DNA from: Branchiostoma floridae
Lineage: Eukaryota > Chordata > Leptocardii > Amphioxiformes > Branchiostomatidae
DNA length: 51,971 nucleotides
NCBI RefSeq assembly: GCF_000003815.2
Contig: NC_049982.1
Coordinates: forward strand, 9,578,677 to 9,630,647
Reading direction: 5' to 3'
The position numbers and the translations under genes are program-made. Under the pieces are notes generated by a model, which saw nothing but the letters and a program-made list of their open reading frames with translations, was not told the origin of the DNA and searched no databases. Shown one piece after another: positions 29,336 to 42,043 of the stretch (position 1 is its first letter; each line of letters starts with the position of its first letter).

Positions 29336-31322
29336 ATGGCGGAAGGTGGGTTTGCTTTTTCTTGGCTCTTACAATTTGACTCAAATTCGTGCGTTTTAGT
29401 CACGGGTTTCAACAGTATTGGAGTCAAGTTCAACAAATGTATACCAACCTCAAATTCGGAGACAGAAATCTGAAGGTTTCATTGTAGATTTATGGAAAAT
29501 GAGCAATTATTCGTCGAAACGTTTATCAAGATTTTTGGGAGGGGCAACGCGATGCATATTTATGCTATCTTTATGACCTTTGTTTATGCTCTGTTGGCAT
29601 GGAATACGAATGTGCAAATCTTTTTCCCTTGGTCATTTAATGTGGTATGCTAACGAGTCACAATGGTACGTTTCAAATTATATGTTTCTTACGAACTTTT
29701 TTTTCTGTCACATTTACAGCAACGGCCCAAAAGATGGAAAAAATCTCCTTCGGCACAACCATGGACAGGAAACTGTTCCCCATCAACTGTGCTCCCACGC
29801 GATTCGGCAATGAACTTTCTCCACTCAGAGGAGCTCCTCACAGAGGACCAGGTTGTTATGACAATGAAGAGGTAAGTGCCAAGACGCAGAAATTGTTTCC
29901 TCTATTAATACGGTCCATCGCATTCAGATAACGTTGGACATAATTACAGAATGTCCTTGTCAATAACAATGCTTTGCCCTACTGATAAGATGCTCCTGTC
30001 AGTAGCCATGCTGTTGAGATTTTGTTCAGAATAGCAAACTTTGAATGTTTCATAGTGCTGTTTAACAATTCTTCAGTTTCTCTGTTTTGTTGGCAAATCG
30101 TAATTTCTTATGACATAATTCAATTTCATGTTACATCATCATTCATTGAGATTTTGCATGTCTCAATTTTCTGCTTTTTTTCACAACCAGGTCAGCAACA
30201 TGGTCTACAACATTGAAAAATTCCCCATCTGTACCAAGAAAGGATACTCCCTGGGCGCACGCACAGACCCCAGGTTCAGGAAAGTTCACACGGTAAGTCA
30301 GAGACAAATGTTGCTTGAAATTTTGTATTTTTAATGTAGATAGCCTTTTCTACTGTTCCTATACCTTATGAATGTGTATGGGGGTATGTAAAGGAAGAGC
30401 TTAACATGTGTTTAATGAGAACTGACAACTGACATCAATCACACAATCTTGTTTTCCCTTCCAGCTCATCACGCCCAGTCCTGTGGCCTACCAGACCACG
30501 TGGACGGAACTCAGGAGCTTCCAACCAGCCTTTAAGCCCTTTGAAGTCGGGGCAAACAGATTCAGGGAGATCAAGCTAGATCCACTCATAAATCCTGGGT
30601 AAGATTGATTGCCCTGAAATTATGCCATACAATAAGTGGTGATTTTGGCCTAACTCTAGTCCCAATTACATAAAAAGATTGAAATAAAATGCAGCATACT
30701 TTCTTTGCACAAAATTGAATGCTTGACAACTTTTTTTGCACAAGAATGAACGCTTGAGTTTTTGAAGATGGTATACGTTTACAGTTTCAGCTTGTTTACC
30801 TATGTCAATATTGTTTTTCTCAGGCCTGGGACATATGAGCATGATATCAAGAGAAACCGTCAAGTGTCATGGCCAAGCCAGTTTGGCGCACCTATCCATC
30901 CCATCCAGCCAACCCCGGAGAAAAGAACACTGAAGACAGAGGTAAGCTTACTTTTCATTTTCTCAGGCATGTCTTCTATTGTACTGTAATTTATTTCTTT
31001 GTTTTCTTAGAGAAGTCACCTCCATTTTTCACACCCTTCTCATAAAGCATTCCATCTGTTCCCACTGAAGCTTTATTTTGCTACATTGATACAATTCCCT
31101 TTACGTTTGGCACAAGTCAAAAAACATGGTCTTTACTACCAATTGATATCTATATCTGCTACTGTCTTTGAACAATAACACCATTATGTTCACATGTTAT
31201 TTGAGATAGTTGCTTGTGACCTTGTTGCTAAAATGTTTTCCTTTGTTTTGCAGCTCCTGAGTGACAAGGAGTTCAGGAAACACAAGAACCGAGTGGCATA
31301 CCTGAGCCTATACTGGGATTGA
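29336..31322 (+). CDS. CIMAP3: Ciliary microtubule-associated protein 3 / Pitchfork homologue
   Basis: Six exons, 29336-29345, 29720-29871, 30191-30292, 30465-30598, 30824-30941 and 31254-31322, join in phase to 194 aa (human PIFO 191). The first exon holds only MAE plus one base. Residues about 12-50 read FGTTMDRKLFPINC and PLRGAPHRGPGCY, as in Pitchfork. Then come KKGYSLGARTDPRF, a PGPGTYEHD motif of the SHIPPO/ODF3 type, and KRTLKTELLSDKEFRKHKNRVAYLSLYWD, almost identical to the human C-terminus. In mouse, Pitchfork acts in ciliary disassembly and left-right patterning, and the family binds ciliary microtubules. An X-box-like site precedes it. A polyadenylation signal lies at 31512. Confidence 0.95.
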
Positions 31323-32504
31323 CCCCCTCTGCTCCATCCTTTAAATATGTACAGTATCGCAGTATAAGCCACAGAAAATTAATGGTCACCGCGCCCTTTT
31401 GTGTCACTTCCAGATAAGACACATTATGTATTGGATAAAGCACCACCCTGTTTTGTTCAGGAAGGGATAATGACAAGTTATTTTTAAAAAAGAGAGATTT
31501 TAAAAACAAAGAATAAAAATATGACTGCAATTAATGGTGGCACCCTTATCATGGTTGTGATTTTACTACTGAAAAATGGATTGAGATTATTTGGACAGGA
31601 AACAGAACAAAACTGAAGTCATGTTTTTGTTAATTTTATTATATTTTATGCAGTCAGATGGAATCAGTTTGAAGGGAGGAAAACCTTATTGGTTATATAT
31701 ACATGTAATACTGCAGTATTCAGCAGTACATTTGTTTTGTTGTCTTCCATGTGAACGTACTGAAAGCGTTATTTTACACATTTTTGTTGCCAATATTATA
31801 GCTCTCACATGGTCCTGAAAATAAAATTTTTCTGGTGAGAACATATGTAAATAAAACAACAATACCAAGAACTCATTGTCTACGTCTGTTTGATATCAGT
31901 ATATCATGAGATTACTGGCTGTCTTAGATCTGATGAAAGCTCCTTGATTGCACAGGTACAATGTATACATTTGTATACATGTCCTTTTTACAGCTGGACA
32001 CATGTTGCAGTACTGCCCCTGTGCAGATGTCGACAAAACTGCATGAATTGCACACTGTCATTGCACCAGTGGTAATTCAATATAAATCCTTGTTTTCACA
32101 TAATTAAAACAGTAGAATTAAAATAATAACATATACAACAATTTTATAGCCCATTAATCCCAAACTTTCTTGACAGTTAAGAAGTCTTAAATCAATACTA
32201 GATATTCTATGGCTTTGTCAAAGAATTAAATTCTTCAATTTCTATTAAAAGCACCTTTCTGGACATTGCTTTTGTCCACACTTCAACATTTTGCATCAAC
32301 CTGGCACAGGCTTTTGATTTCACAGTTATTACTGTTTTTCTCATATCATGGAAAAGTACAACATATCACTTGAAAAACATATTGCTGATATGGCATAGAT
32401 AGCAAATACTAATAATTGGCCAGTAGAGACTGCCATTTTATTATTCACTATATCAATTGTCAACTTTGTGGATACATAAACTAACACTCATGATGGAGAT
32501 GTTA
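31323..32504. other. Convergent 3' UTRs of CIMAP3 and FERRY3
   Basis: AATAAA signals for CIMAP3 occur at 31512-31517, with further ones near 31819 and 31849. For FERRY3, on the minus strand, TTTATT at 32437-32442 lies about 65 bases past its stop. The intervening AT-rich sequence shows no exon. Confidence 0.55.
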
Positions 32505-35500
32505 TCATTTAGCTTTGCTGAGATCCAGGGGTGTTGACACACGGAAGATCTGGGGCAGCATGTTACTGAACTGGTGGAACATCTCATCTGAAATACCCTG
32601 TAGATACAAAATCACGACAAGTATAAGTACAAGTAACAGTCATACAACATGGGTGGTTGAAAAATTACTTGAAATTACACTTAAAAGGCACAATATCATC
32701 ACCAGCAGAATTGCGCTATCTGTATCATTGTTGTGACTTCTATTAAACAAACAAACTGACCTCAGGTACCATGAACTGTATAGTTCTGGACTCTGTGCCT
32801 CCCCAAGATGCCATCTCCATCATGAACCCTGTAATCACAACATGGTCATGTTGAAAAACCCACTCTCAAAGAACACTCAAATTTCTATTAATCATAAAAA
32901 TAATGAACAATTGATACACATTTTTGGGATACATTGTCAAGAGATTTCTACACAAAATTGGCAATGAATACTGGGGAGTCCTTAGTATAGGAAGACAAAT
33001 GCATACAAGGTATATGCAGTAGTCAATGAAGTACCTTTAATACACTTGAAGATGAGCTCGGCTCTTTTCAAACACCACTGCACTGTCATCTCCTGTAAAT
33101 ACAGACCCAAGAGAAGTAAGATGGCAGATTCTCTGCTAAGAGGAATTAAGGAGATACAATGTACAACCTCTGTACACATGCTTTCAAAACTGATATATCA
33201 AAATTCAACAAAGGCCAAGATACATACCTCTCCCATCTCATGCACCAGTAGGAGTGGAACGGTCAAGGTCAGTATGTCATGTCGACAGGCGACCTTGAGG
33301 ATGCTGCGCAGCCCCAGGATGGTCGGGTTACGAGCGTTAATGTTGGTGGAGCGTAGGGAATCATCCGCCACCAAGTGGAACACTACATGCACCTCAGCTA
33401 GGTTGGAATGCCTGGTGATGTAGAAATCCCCTAGAAACATGGATGAATGACATAGAATGTAAGACAGAGAACTTATTACCTAGTAACTGCATGCAAACAA
33501 TGGTGTAATACTTCCATACTTGTACGAGTGTGCACAAAATAAAGTAAAAGAATAGATTAATGGTCGAATGATTGTAGTAAGTAAAGAGTAAATCCCTTAC
33601 CTGCCTGTAACCTGTTGAGATCTGAGAATGACTTGCTCTTGGATTTCTCACTGTCTGCACTGCCATTGCTGCCATTCTCTTCTGTTGAAACAAACAAATT
33701 TATACTAAGCACATTGGGACCAATATCAGCAGTAACAATGCGAAATTCTTTTTAAAAGTCAGTCCAGTCACCGTTGATATACTGTATCCTGTCCAATGAG
33801 ATGTCATAGCCAATCTGCCCTGGGACATTTGTCAACAATCACTGCACCCACCCCCAGCACTGCACTGGCAACCCGACAAAGGAAAAAGAAAACGGTGAGG
33901 AACAAAATTAACTTGGACCTTGGCAAATTGGGAATTAACCTGCTTACTGCCCAATGTGTCACTAGGTACGGGAGGATCTAAGTATAAGTAAGTAATACCC
34001 CCTCCAGAAGTAGGTACAAGCAGGACCACACCTTCCTCCTCCCTGGCAGCCTGCCGTGCCAGCCTGCAGCTGTTGGCCCTCACCAGGTCCTCCTGGATAC
34101 TGCTGAACTGGTCCTGCAGGGCCGGGAAGTGGAAATCTGTGGACTGCTGACAGGCCGAGGAAAAATCTGCACACAAAAAAGGAAATAAGTTTCTTTTGGT
34201 ATGACATTTCTATTGCCCTTGTTTAGTTTGAAAACAATGCCAAATGCCACAATCAGTTCTTGTAATGATATAACCCTGGCCTTACATGAAGGGTGTCATA
34301 GGTCTCTATTTTCTGTCTGTACCTCTCTTAATGCCAGTGTAGGCATTGACTCTGTTGTCCACGAGCAGCACCAGACCACACAGTGTGTTGGAGTAGAGGG
34401 ACAGGGCAGTCTGTAGGCGCTGGGGCTTGGTACCACTGTACAGGACACAGGAAAGCAAAAATGTACACCTGCTCTTTCTTTAGCAACTTTATGGCTATTG
34501 TTGTTAGAGACACTATCTTCATGATAACTTTAGGCAAGTTTGTAAAAACATTTGTAACCATTTATCATGAATGGCAAAAGCTACTTTGGAAGCTGGTATT
34601 TAAGATTCAGGAGGATGCCTAAATGTAACTATATGTATAGATGCCTTACCCAATTTTGTTAGGTTTGTGTCGACACAGGTCCAGCGGATGGGCCCGCATC
34701 AGCCGGATGTTGTGCATGGTCTTCATTTGGGCTCCTGTAAAAAAAATTGGATACTAGCTAGGAACAGGGTGTTTATCCATTGCTGGAAAGGAACTTTGAA
34801 TCAGTGGCAAAAAGGAGCTTTGAGTTTGAAAAAGGTCTAATGCATTTAAACTGTAACTTATATTTGAATATGATAAAATACCACTGTTGCTTTGAATGAT
34901 TTATTCAGATGAGTGATACTCCTTACCCAGATGTATAGTGAAGCTTTCCTCCAGCCTAGGCTGCTCCTCTGGCTCATTGTTATCATCTACACCCTTGTCT
35001 ACAGCATCTGACATGGCACGGATACGCTGGCTGTGGGGAAAATGTAGTAAAGAACATTTAGAAGTCAGCAGCACTTAGGATGACAAATTCAAAAAGCGTC
35101 TCTTTCCTATAAATAAAAAATACTATTGCTAGCATCAAACAGGAACTTACAGAGATAACTCTAAATACAACGGAAATTACATGGAACTAAACCTTCACCA
35201 CACAGCTCCTTCTGGTTTTAGTTTGTTGAGATCGAGTTAGAGGGAATGGTTCTCCTTTTCCCAACTTGAGTTTTACTTGACAGATACTTGGAGAATGCAT
35301 ACATGGTTATCCTGTTCCTGACTTGGTACTGAGTTAGATACTGATTTCATAGATACTGAGTTAGAAGAGGCATACACGGTTGTGCTGTTCCCTGACCTGA
35401 GGTATTAGTTTATGGAATCCAATGCGTACATTCTATCTGGTGGTTTTAGTTCATAGATATTGAGTTAGGAGATGCTTATATACATGGTTGTCCTGTTCCC

Positions 35501-37619
35501 GTTGCTGTGCTCCATGTCCTGGTGAACCTGCTTTACCCACTCCCTGTACTCATCACGCTGTGTCTTCTGTAGGTTACACACCTCATGGTCCCACTGCACC
35601 TCCAGTTTCTGTACATAAAAAAACAAAAAAAAACAAAAAATGGTACCTTTTAGTCAGGGACTACTCAACCATGCTAACAAACCCTGGTTATCATGTAGCA
35701 CCAACTCAAAAGGAACTGCCAAAATCTTAGTCATACTTTCCTAAATATGGCACAGGTAGAAATTTAGAGTGCTTATAAATAAATACAGTTTATTTTCTAG
35801 TCTGCAAACTTTGCTTTATCAGAAGTATGACAGTCAACATAATTACATATCTAAGCACAACATCATTTGAACCAAACTTGCCTGTGTGCTGTCAAAGTGC
35901 TTCTGTGCGAGGGTGTTGACCTGCTCATCTGTGTGGGTGACCCCGAGGCCCTGCATGGCTGACTCCATCTCCTGGTGCTGTCTGTAGGGGGTAGGGCAAA
36001 AAATGAAATGTTGGATTGGGTTGGAGAATATCTAGACAAAGTACTAGTAGCTAGGAACAAACGCTTGTATTAAACCTGTGAACAACAAGTTGAACTTTTT
36101 TTCCTTCACAACCTAATCATAATTATACCTTCCATTCTCTCTTTCTCTAAATCCACTCTGACTCATGCTATTATTATTATGCTATGGTCTGAGCACAGCA
36201 AAATAAAATCATACTGTACAATAAGATGGCAAGAGTTTGAACCCACTTGTCTTCCAGATTTTTCCTGGCGTTCTCCCTGTGGTTGATGACATCACCGTTA
36301 GCGACAGCGTAGGTGTGCTCCAGGTTCAGCAGTGTCTCCAGGGCCGAGGAGTGGATCAGGGCGTGGTACATCATGGCGAACTGGTGGTCCTTGTTCGCTG
36401 CCTCAGGGTCACTGTATCTTGTGCACTCCTGGGGTAACAGGGGTAAGACTACTAGTTTGACTTTAAGGAGGATGGTCTTTGATAATTTTTACTTTATTAA
36501 TCACCAAATGAGTGAAGTATTCTTGATGGTGTGTGATGTCTGTCTGTTTGTTTCTGACCTGATTTAAGTAAGTTAAGTGGGTAAAGTCTACTCTCCAAAC
36601 AGAGGTTGGGGGGAAAAATCGTGACCTTTTCAATTTTTTCCCCACAAACGCCGGTGGAAAAAAAAATTGATGACAGGAAAAGGTCACGATTTTTCCCACT
36701 AACCTCTGCTTGGAGAGTAGGTGAAGTCTGCAATTTCTCATTTTTTTCCATAATCATTGGAGGAGGAGGAATACATAATAAAAAGGTCTTCATGACTTAC
36801 CCTGGTAAATGCGTGAGCCCAGCTTTCTGCTTTGTCCTCAGCTGACTTTCCCCCAGAATCCAAGGCTCTGAGGGAGCTCTCAGCATTCTCATCCTGCAGC
36901 TTGGAAGTCTCCACTGCAATGAATTCTTCCAACTGTTGAAGGAGGTCTAGAAACATGAGACATGGTTCTTATAAGCTTAAGTCAGATAATACAGTTTTGC
37001 TTTCAGCTCCACAGTACTATTCTGTCAATAATGCAAACAATTCTCATTAACAGGAACATCCTGTTAATACACCTTATTGACAGGAACATCTTACCAATAA
37101 TGCAATAACATTTGTTACTGACAGGAACATCCTCTGAACAGTGCACCACTTTCTTCTTGACAGTAAAATCCCATCAATAGTGCAAAAACTCTAATTGGCA
37201 GGAACATCCTGTCAATAGTGCAACACATTTCAATGACAAGAAAATTATTTCAGTACACTGTGCAAAATCAAATACATGTCTTATTCAGTTATTGACAAGA
37301 ATATGCTGTAATTTTTTTTGCACTATTTACTTACAGCCTGTAAATAGTGCAAAAAAAATCTTGGTGACAGGATTGTTAATTCAAACCTATGTCTTACACA
37401 AATGTACAAAACCCGGTTCTTAATATCACAGGTGTTAAGTTTTTATCACGTATCATTACCATCCTCCACATAACACGGCAGGTTGTGTGCGGCAACTAGT
37501 CTCCCTCTCAGGTCTCGCGCTGAACACTCCGGAGGAAGCCGCAGGGGAACCGTCAGGCAAGACTTCAGGCTCCCATTCTTAAACTGGAACACAAAATCCT
37601 TCTCCACACAGCCCGACAT
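32505..37619 (-). CDS. FERRY3: FERRY endosomal RAB5 effector complex subunit 3 (C12orf4 homologue)
   Basis: Fourteen exons: 37460-37619, 36801-36946, 36247-36428, 35882-35981, 35484-35608, 34927-35030, 34650-34734, 34323-34435, 34032-34166, 33601-33681, 33228-33430, 33035-33092, 32761-32828, 32505-32597. They give about 550 aa (human 552). The start is [13 protein letters not shown]. Family landmarks, in order, are [90 protein letters not shown] and [16 protein letters not shown]. The human protein belongs to the five-subunit FERRY complex, which links early endosomes and RAB5 to mRNA transport. The intron after 35882-35981 starts with GC. The 3' border of exon 34032-34166 is uncertain: a second in-phase donor, in the glycine codons before GTATTA, would add 11 codons. 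Confidence 0.95.
36588..36720. mobile_element. Hairpin MITE in FERRY3 intron 2 (CTCCAAGCAGA family, copy 3)
   Basis: CTACTCTCCAAACAGAGGTT at the left is mirrored by AACCTCTGCTTGGAGAGTAG at the right. An inner arm, AAAAATCGTGACCTTTTC, is mirrored as GAAAAGGTCACGATTTTT. The 133-bp element folds on itself over about 40 bp per arm and has a short loop. Confidence 0.8.
37019..37375. repeat. Degenerate array of palindromic units in FERRY3 intron 1
   Basis: About seven units of roughly 45-55 bp repeat the theme TTGACAGGAACATCCTGTCAA followed by TAGTGCAA or TAATGCAA. Each core is itself a short palindrome (TTGACAGGA-ACA-TCCTGTCAA in the ideal form). Real copies include ATTAACAGGAACATCCTGTT near 37047 and GGCAGGAACATCCTGTCAAT near 37197. 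The spacing is uneven and units are diverged. Related pieces lie near 27850-27980 and 29955-30010. Confidence 0.6.
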
Positions 37620-38078
37620 CGCTCTTAAGTCCGGTTTACTTCCTCAAGACGAAGAAACAGTCCTGAGAAACAGGAAAGTCTTTCCTCAGCTGGAGTTCCT
37701 TTGCTAAGCTGACAGTTAAAGCATGTGATTTGTAGACACTGATTCGTTCAAATTTTGCACCCTCGAAGAAGTAAGTAAGTCATTATTTTGCACAAAAAGC
37801 AGCTTAGTTAGTGACGCAATCTACCATTTGTTTTAGATAGCATGTACTATCTAGTATGTACCTTTTTTATTCCAAAATGTTTTTTATTTAATGTGTAATT
37901 TTATATTCGAATCTCTGGACGAATTACTTGCTCGTTTTATGTAGCGTAGGGGTCAACCCACAGGTCACCCAGCTTAGTTGTACTGGAAGGTTGGCTTGGG
38001 TGCCATAGTTGTTTTGATGTCCAAACTCTCACGTTTATGTCCGTTTTGAGGCAATAGAATTAAGGTTTGACGTCTACA
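37620..38078. promoter_or_regulatory. Divergent promoter region of FERRY3 and RAD51AP1
   Basis: 459 bp separate the two start codons and hold no exon. The FERRY3 side is moderately CpG-rich, the centre is T-rich. No TATA box, CRE or CGCG element is evident. The shared region is inferred from the head-to-head layout. Confidence 0.55.
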
Positions 38079-41000
38079 ATGGCAGAATCAAGACGTTCGG
38101 GAAGGTAGGTCGCCATGGAATTAACGCAGAAGGGAGATTCTGTCGTTGAGTAACAGTTGTCATGAGCGCCACAGTGATTTTTTTTTTATGAACGTTTCTT
38201 GTCGTCAGAGCAGAAAATTATGTTGTTTTTTCAGTCGTTTTACCCCTCTCAATGGCTTCCCACGAATGCATTGCTTTGCCAGAGTATATTTGTTTTTATG
38301 TGGTATGGTACTGTCTGCTGATTTGGGGGAAGCGTTTTCAAGCGTAAACAATTTGATTTTAACCACCTAGCTTGTGCAAGCGCTAATGTCAACTTGGGCG
38401 GATTAGATTAGGGCACACTGACTGGAACCTTGTAATATATGGTTAGCTGTGATGCAATTGACCTTGGCAAATCACAGGATACAAAGTCTTCATCGTCGTT
38501 GAAGTCGTTACATTTCCAAGATTATCACACTACATGATTTGTAAGTAAAATGCTGTGTTTTATCCCCGCAGGGCTCACAGGAAGGTGGACTACAGTAAAT
38601 TTGGAGGCAATGATGAGGAGAACGACAGTGAAGGTAAACATTAACATCCTGTTCAGCACCCAAAAATCATAACAGCAATCATAGTATTTGGACATATGAT
38701 CTACTGATCAAGGGATTTGTATTTCAGGTCATGCTAGGTGTTTGGTAACATTTGTTTTATACTTGGCATCATGTGTGGCTCAGAATCTACAGCTCCTGAG
38801 TTAATACACGCATGACAAGTCTACCTTTACCTTCTGTCAGTACTGTGTACGTGTACTATGTACTGTTAATATAACTTACTTGAGTGCAGTGCCACATTGT
38901 TCCCTTGTCCCACACGTACTCTGAAGTTCTAATTCCAACCACTATCCAACACAGATGACTTTGCAGACTTCAACCCACCTGCCAAGAAGAAGAAAATAGA
39001 ACAGAAAGAAACAAAGAAGAAAGAGCCAGCAAAGAAAACATCTTCCAGCAAAACATCCGAGAAGATGAAGAAGGAACAGAGGTCAGACTGTTTTTATAAT
39101 GAGTAACGTTATACATGTATTACTACATGTACTTCCCAATGTTAGAGTGGCTACTATGTAAGTTTTTCCACCACCAACAACCAAACAAAAGTATATGCCC
39201 TTATCCAACTTGTATGAATCAATTCTACAAGCAAATGAGTAAGACCAAATAACTACTACTAGTATATAGCTATCTGTAATCTTTGAAGGTGCTCAAAGAA
39301 ATATTGGAACAGTAGAAGATGAGATGTTTTGACTTCCTTCAGACTCTCCCTGGAGGAGAAGCTGTACCAGAGAGACCTGGAGCTGGCTCTACAGCTGTCC
39401 CAACAGGACGCACCATCCTCCAGCCAACCAGAGTCCAGCGGTCAGTCAGAACTGGAACAGGCAGCTACCAAAGGTACGTTGTGCACTTGTTCTATACTTG
39501 GTCATTCTGATGTCTGAATGCTCTGTGCATGCAAATCCTTGTATCATCATTTCCAGCTGATGTTGTTTTTTACAGCTTTCATGATAGCAAAAGCCTGTCA
39601 TGGTTTACCTCACTTCATGGGTGCCAGTATACTAGTATTGCACTGTCATTTTGACTTGTGACGCATGCTGGGAAATATAATGGCATCTACCATAATTGCT
39701 TGGGGGTGTTGATATTTCTTTATTCCTCAGTATTGCATGGAAGGAATGCTATACTTGTTCTCTTATCTTGAAAGTAAAATGGGTTCTATGTTTATGTTGG
39801 GAACAGAAGACTCCAGCGACATCGCCAGTGTCCCCACCCCCACACCCAGCACAGACTCTGCGGAGAGACCCGTGGAGACTCAGTCAGCTGACAGTGATGC
39901 GGAGGAGACTAACACCAGGAAGAAGAGACAGTCCAGGTTGAAGACTCAGCCAAAATCAACAAATAAAGAAAACGGAGGGAGAGACGAGGAATCCAGGGTA
40001 GAGGACATCGATGATGAGGAAGAGGTCCAGGATGGTATGTCTTTATCCATTTACTAGTATTAGATTTAAGTGAAAAGTACAAAAAATGTATGTGTGTTGA
40101 AAGAAATTCACAGGATTCAGCATTTGCAGGAGAAATGTCAAACACATCAAACATATTTTTTATTCATGGACAGCTTTAATCATCATCAACGAGGGTACAT
40201 AGTTTTGTTTCCTAAAACCAAACTAAATACTTTCTTTAAGCATTGCTGTGTTTTAATAGTATGGTTAAAAATTTAAAACGTATTGCACAATTAAAACTTA
40301 CCATATAAAGCCACCAGTATACACCCACGTACGTATGCATTTCTTACAAATTAGTTTTCAATCCCTCACAGCATCATCTGAGGAAGAAGACAGTGACTTT
40401 GACCCTGATGAAGACGACAGTGACTATGAAACCTCCAGGAAACGCCAGCAGAGCCGGCGGGGAAGAGGCAGGGGGAGGGGAGGGGCAACAGAGAAGAGAC
40501 CACGACCAAAACCCAGATTGTCTGCTACAGGTAACAGTGGGGAGGGTTTTACTTTTACCTGAAACTTGATTAAGTAAATGACAGTGGTGGCACCTTAGTA
40601 GCCTTAGTGCCATCCTCTTCACTAATGTAGTACTGACTGTAACTGAGGTTCCCATACTTGCTCCTTCATAGTATTTTAAGGGGGTGAGTATGGAAGCCCC
40701 AGTAAACTAGACAAGACGGCACTGTGGTAGTATCATGGCACTTCATGTTATAAGTTGTGTATATATGATGTGATGTCATGCTTTGACTAATTGCTTAGCA
40801 AAGTGTGATGATAAGGGTTTGGATTTTGAATTTTGCCACTTCTTAAACCTGCTTTTTCTGATACTCTTTCCCAGTCACACCCATCAAGACCTTCAGTGGA
40901 AAGAGCGCCTCCCCACGCCCCCGGGGGAAGGGCCTAGGACGAGCCATTGTGGGTCTGAGCGCCGCCTTGTCGTACAACTCTGACGGTTCGTCTGGCCGGG

Positions 41001-41496
41001 ACTCTCCGGACGTGTCCCACATGCTGCCGGCACGTAGCAGCAGTGGGGAGCTCATCATCAGGAAACCTAAATGGTGTCCTCCAGGTAGGGCTGTTATGTA
41101 TCTGTATTCTGCCATTATCGGTCTAAAATGTATTGACGGCCTAATGTGGCTCTTTCAAGTATCAAAACTTTGAAAATCATGTATTAAAGCTCTTAATGTT
41201 CATATTTCAAAAGACATTTGTCAAATTATGTTAGTCATATAAGCTGCATCAATGGCAACTATAATCTACTGTTGTTCGTTAACTGTTCTTCTCCTTTGTT
41301 TCCCTCTCTTTAAAAAAGGAAAACTAGTATCGTAGTTCCTATATTTGACCACCTTGTTTCTGTAGGTCCGGCAGGTACCAGTAAGTCAGGAGGAGGGGTG
41401 GTCAGTAAGTCTCCAGGCCAGATCAGAGTAGGACTGTCCAAGAATCAGAAACTCAAACCACTTCACCCAGTCAGACCAGCATCCAACGGAGACTAG
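38079..41496 (+). CDS. RAD51AP1: RAD51-associated protein 1
   Basis: Eight exons, 38079-38104, 38572-38633, 38955-39081, 39343-39473, 39807-40034, 40372-40530, 40875-41084 and 41366-41496, join in phase to 357 aa (human about 335-352). The N-terminal block RAHRKVDYSKFGG matches the conserved start of the family. LSLEEKLYQRDLELALQLSQQ (about residues 73-93) is the most conserved helix. Acidic SSEEEDSDFDPDEDDSD and a basic RGRGRGRGG stretch follow. The C-terminus has KPKWCPP and VGLSKNQKLKPLHP, matching KPKWVPP and LGLSRLARVKPLHP of human, the region that contacts RAD51/DMC1. The protein binds DNA and stimulates D-loop formation in homologous recombination. AATAAA occurs at 42839 and 42983. Confidence 0.95.
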
Positions 41497-42043
41497 CAGT
41501 CCTGTCCCCAACTCTGATGTTGTAACAGCTTCCTTCACAGCCGCTCTACCTCGAGCTTTGGGCATTTCTTAAGGAAGGGATGTTTTGCTTACTCCCTCCT
41601 GACATACACACATGTTGGTTACAGTTACATGTATTATCGTATTCAAAAGTGAATTCTCTCCCTCCTTCCTACTCTATAACATTTTATGCCTGTGATGTCA
41701 ACCGTTGAAACTTAGCTCTTACAAGACTTTATACCAGTACTGTTATGATGTGCACAACATTGCATGTTTCGAGCATTTACATTCCAACATGATTCTTTCA
41801 CATGCATGAAGAAATACTAGTAAGCACCTTGTGAATGGCTCTACCTATAACTGCTACACCTTGGCTTTGAAACCTGGACTGAAGTTTGTCTGTGAAGATT
41901 TGTTACAGTATTATTTGTCATGTTTTAATTGGCAGCATTGTATGTATGAGCTAGTGTGAAAGTTAGGGGGATTATAACTTTGTTGTCGTTTTGACAAAAT
42001 CTAGAATTCAGAACAAATTTTCTTTCTTATTTGCCAAAAGAGG

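Noticed and set aside
35488-35730. Plus-strand 80-aa frame
   Set aside because: Antisense to a FERRY3 exon and continuing into a poly-A-rich intron.
37019-37375. CRISPR-like array
   Set aside because: Units are diverged, spacing is irregular, there are no distinct spacers, and the sequence is a eukaryotic intron.
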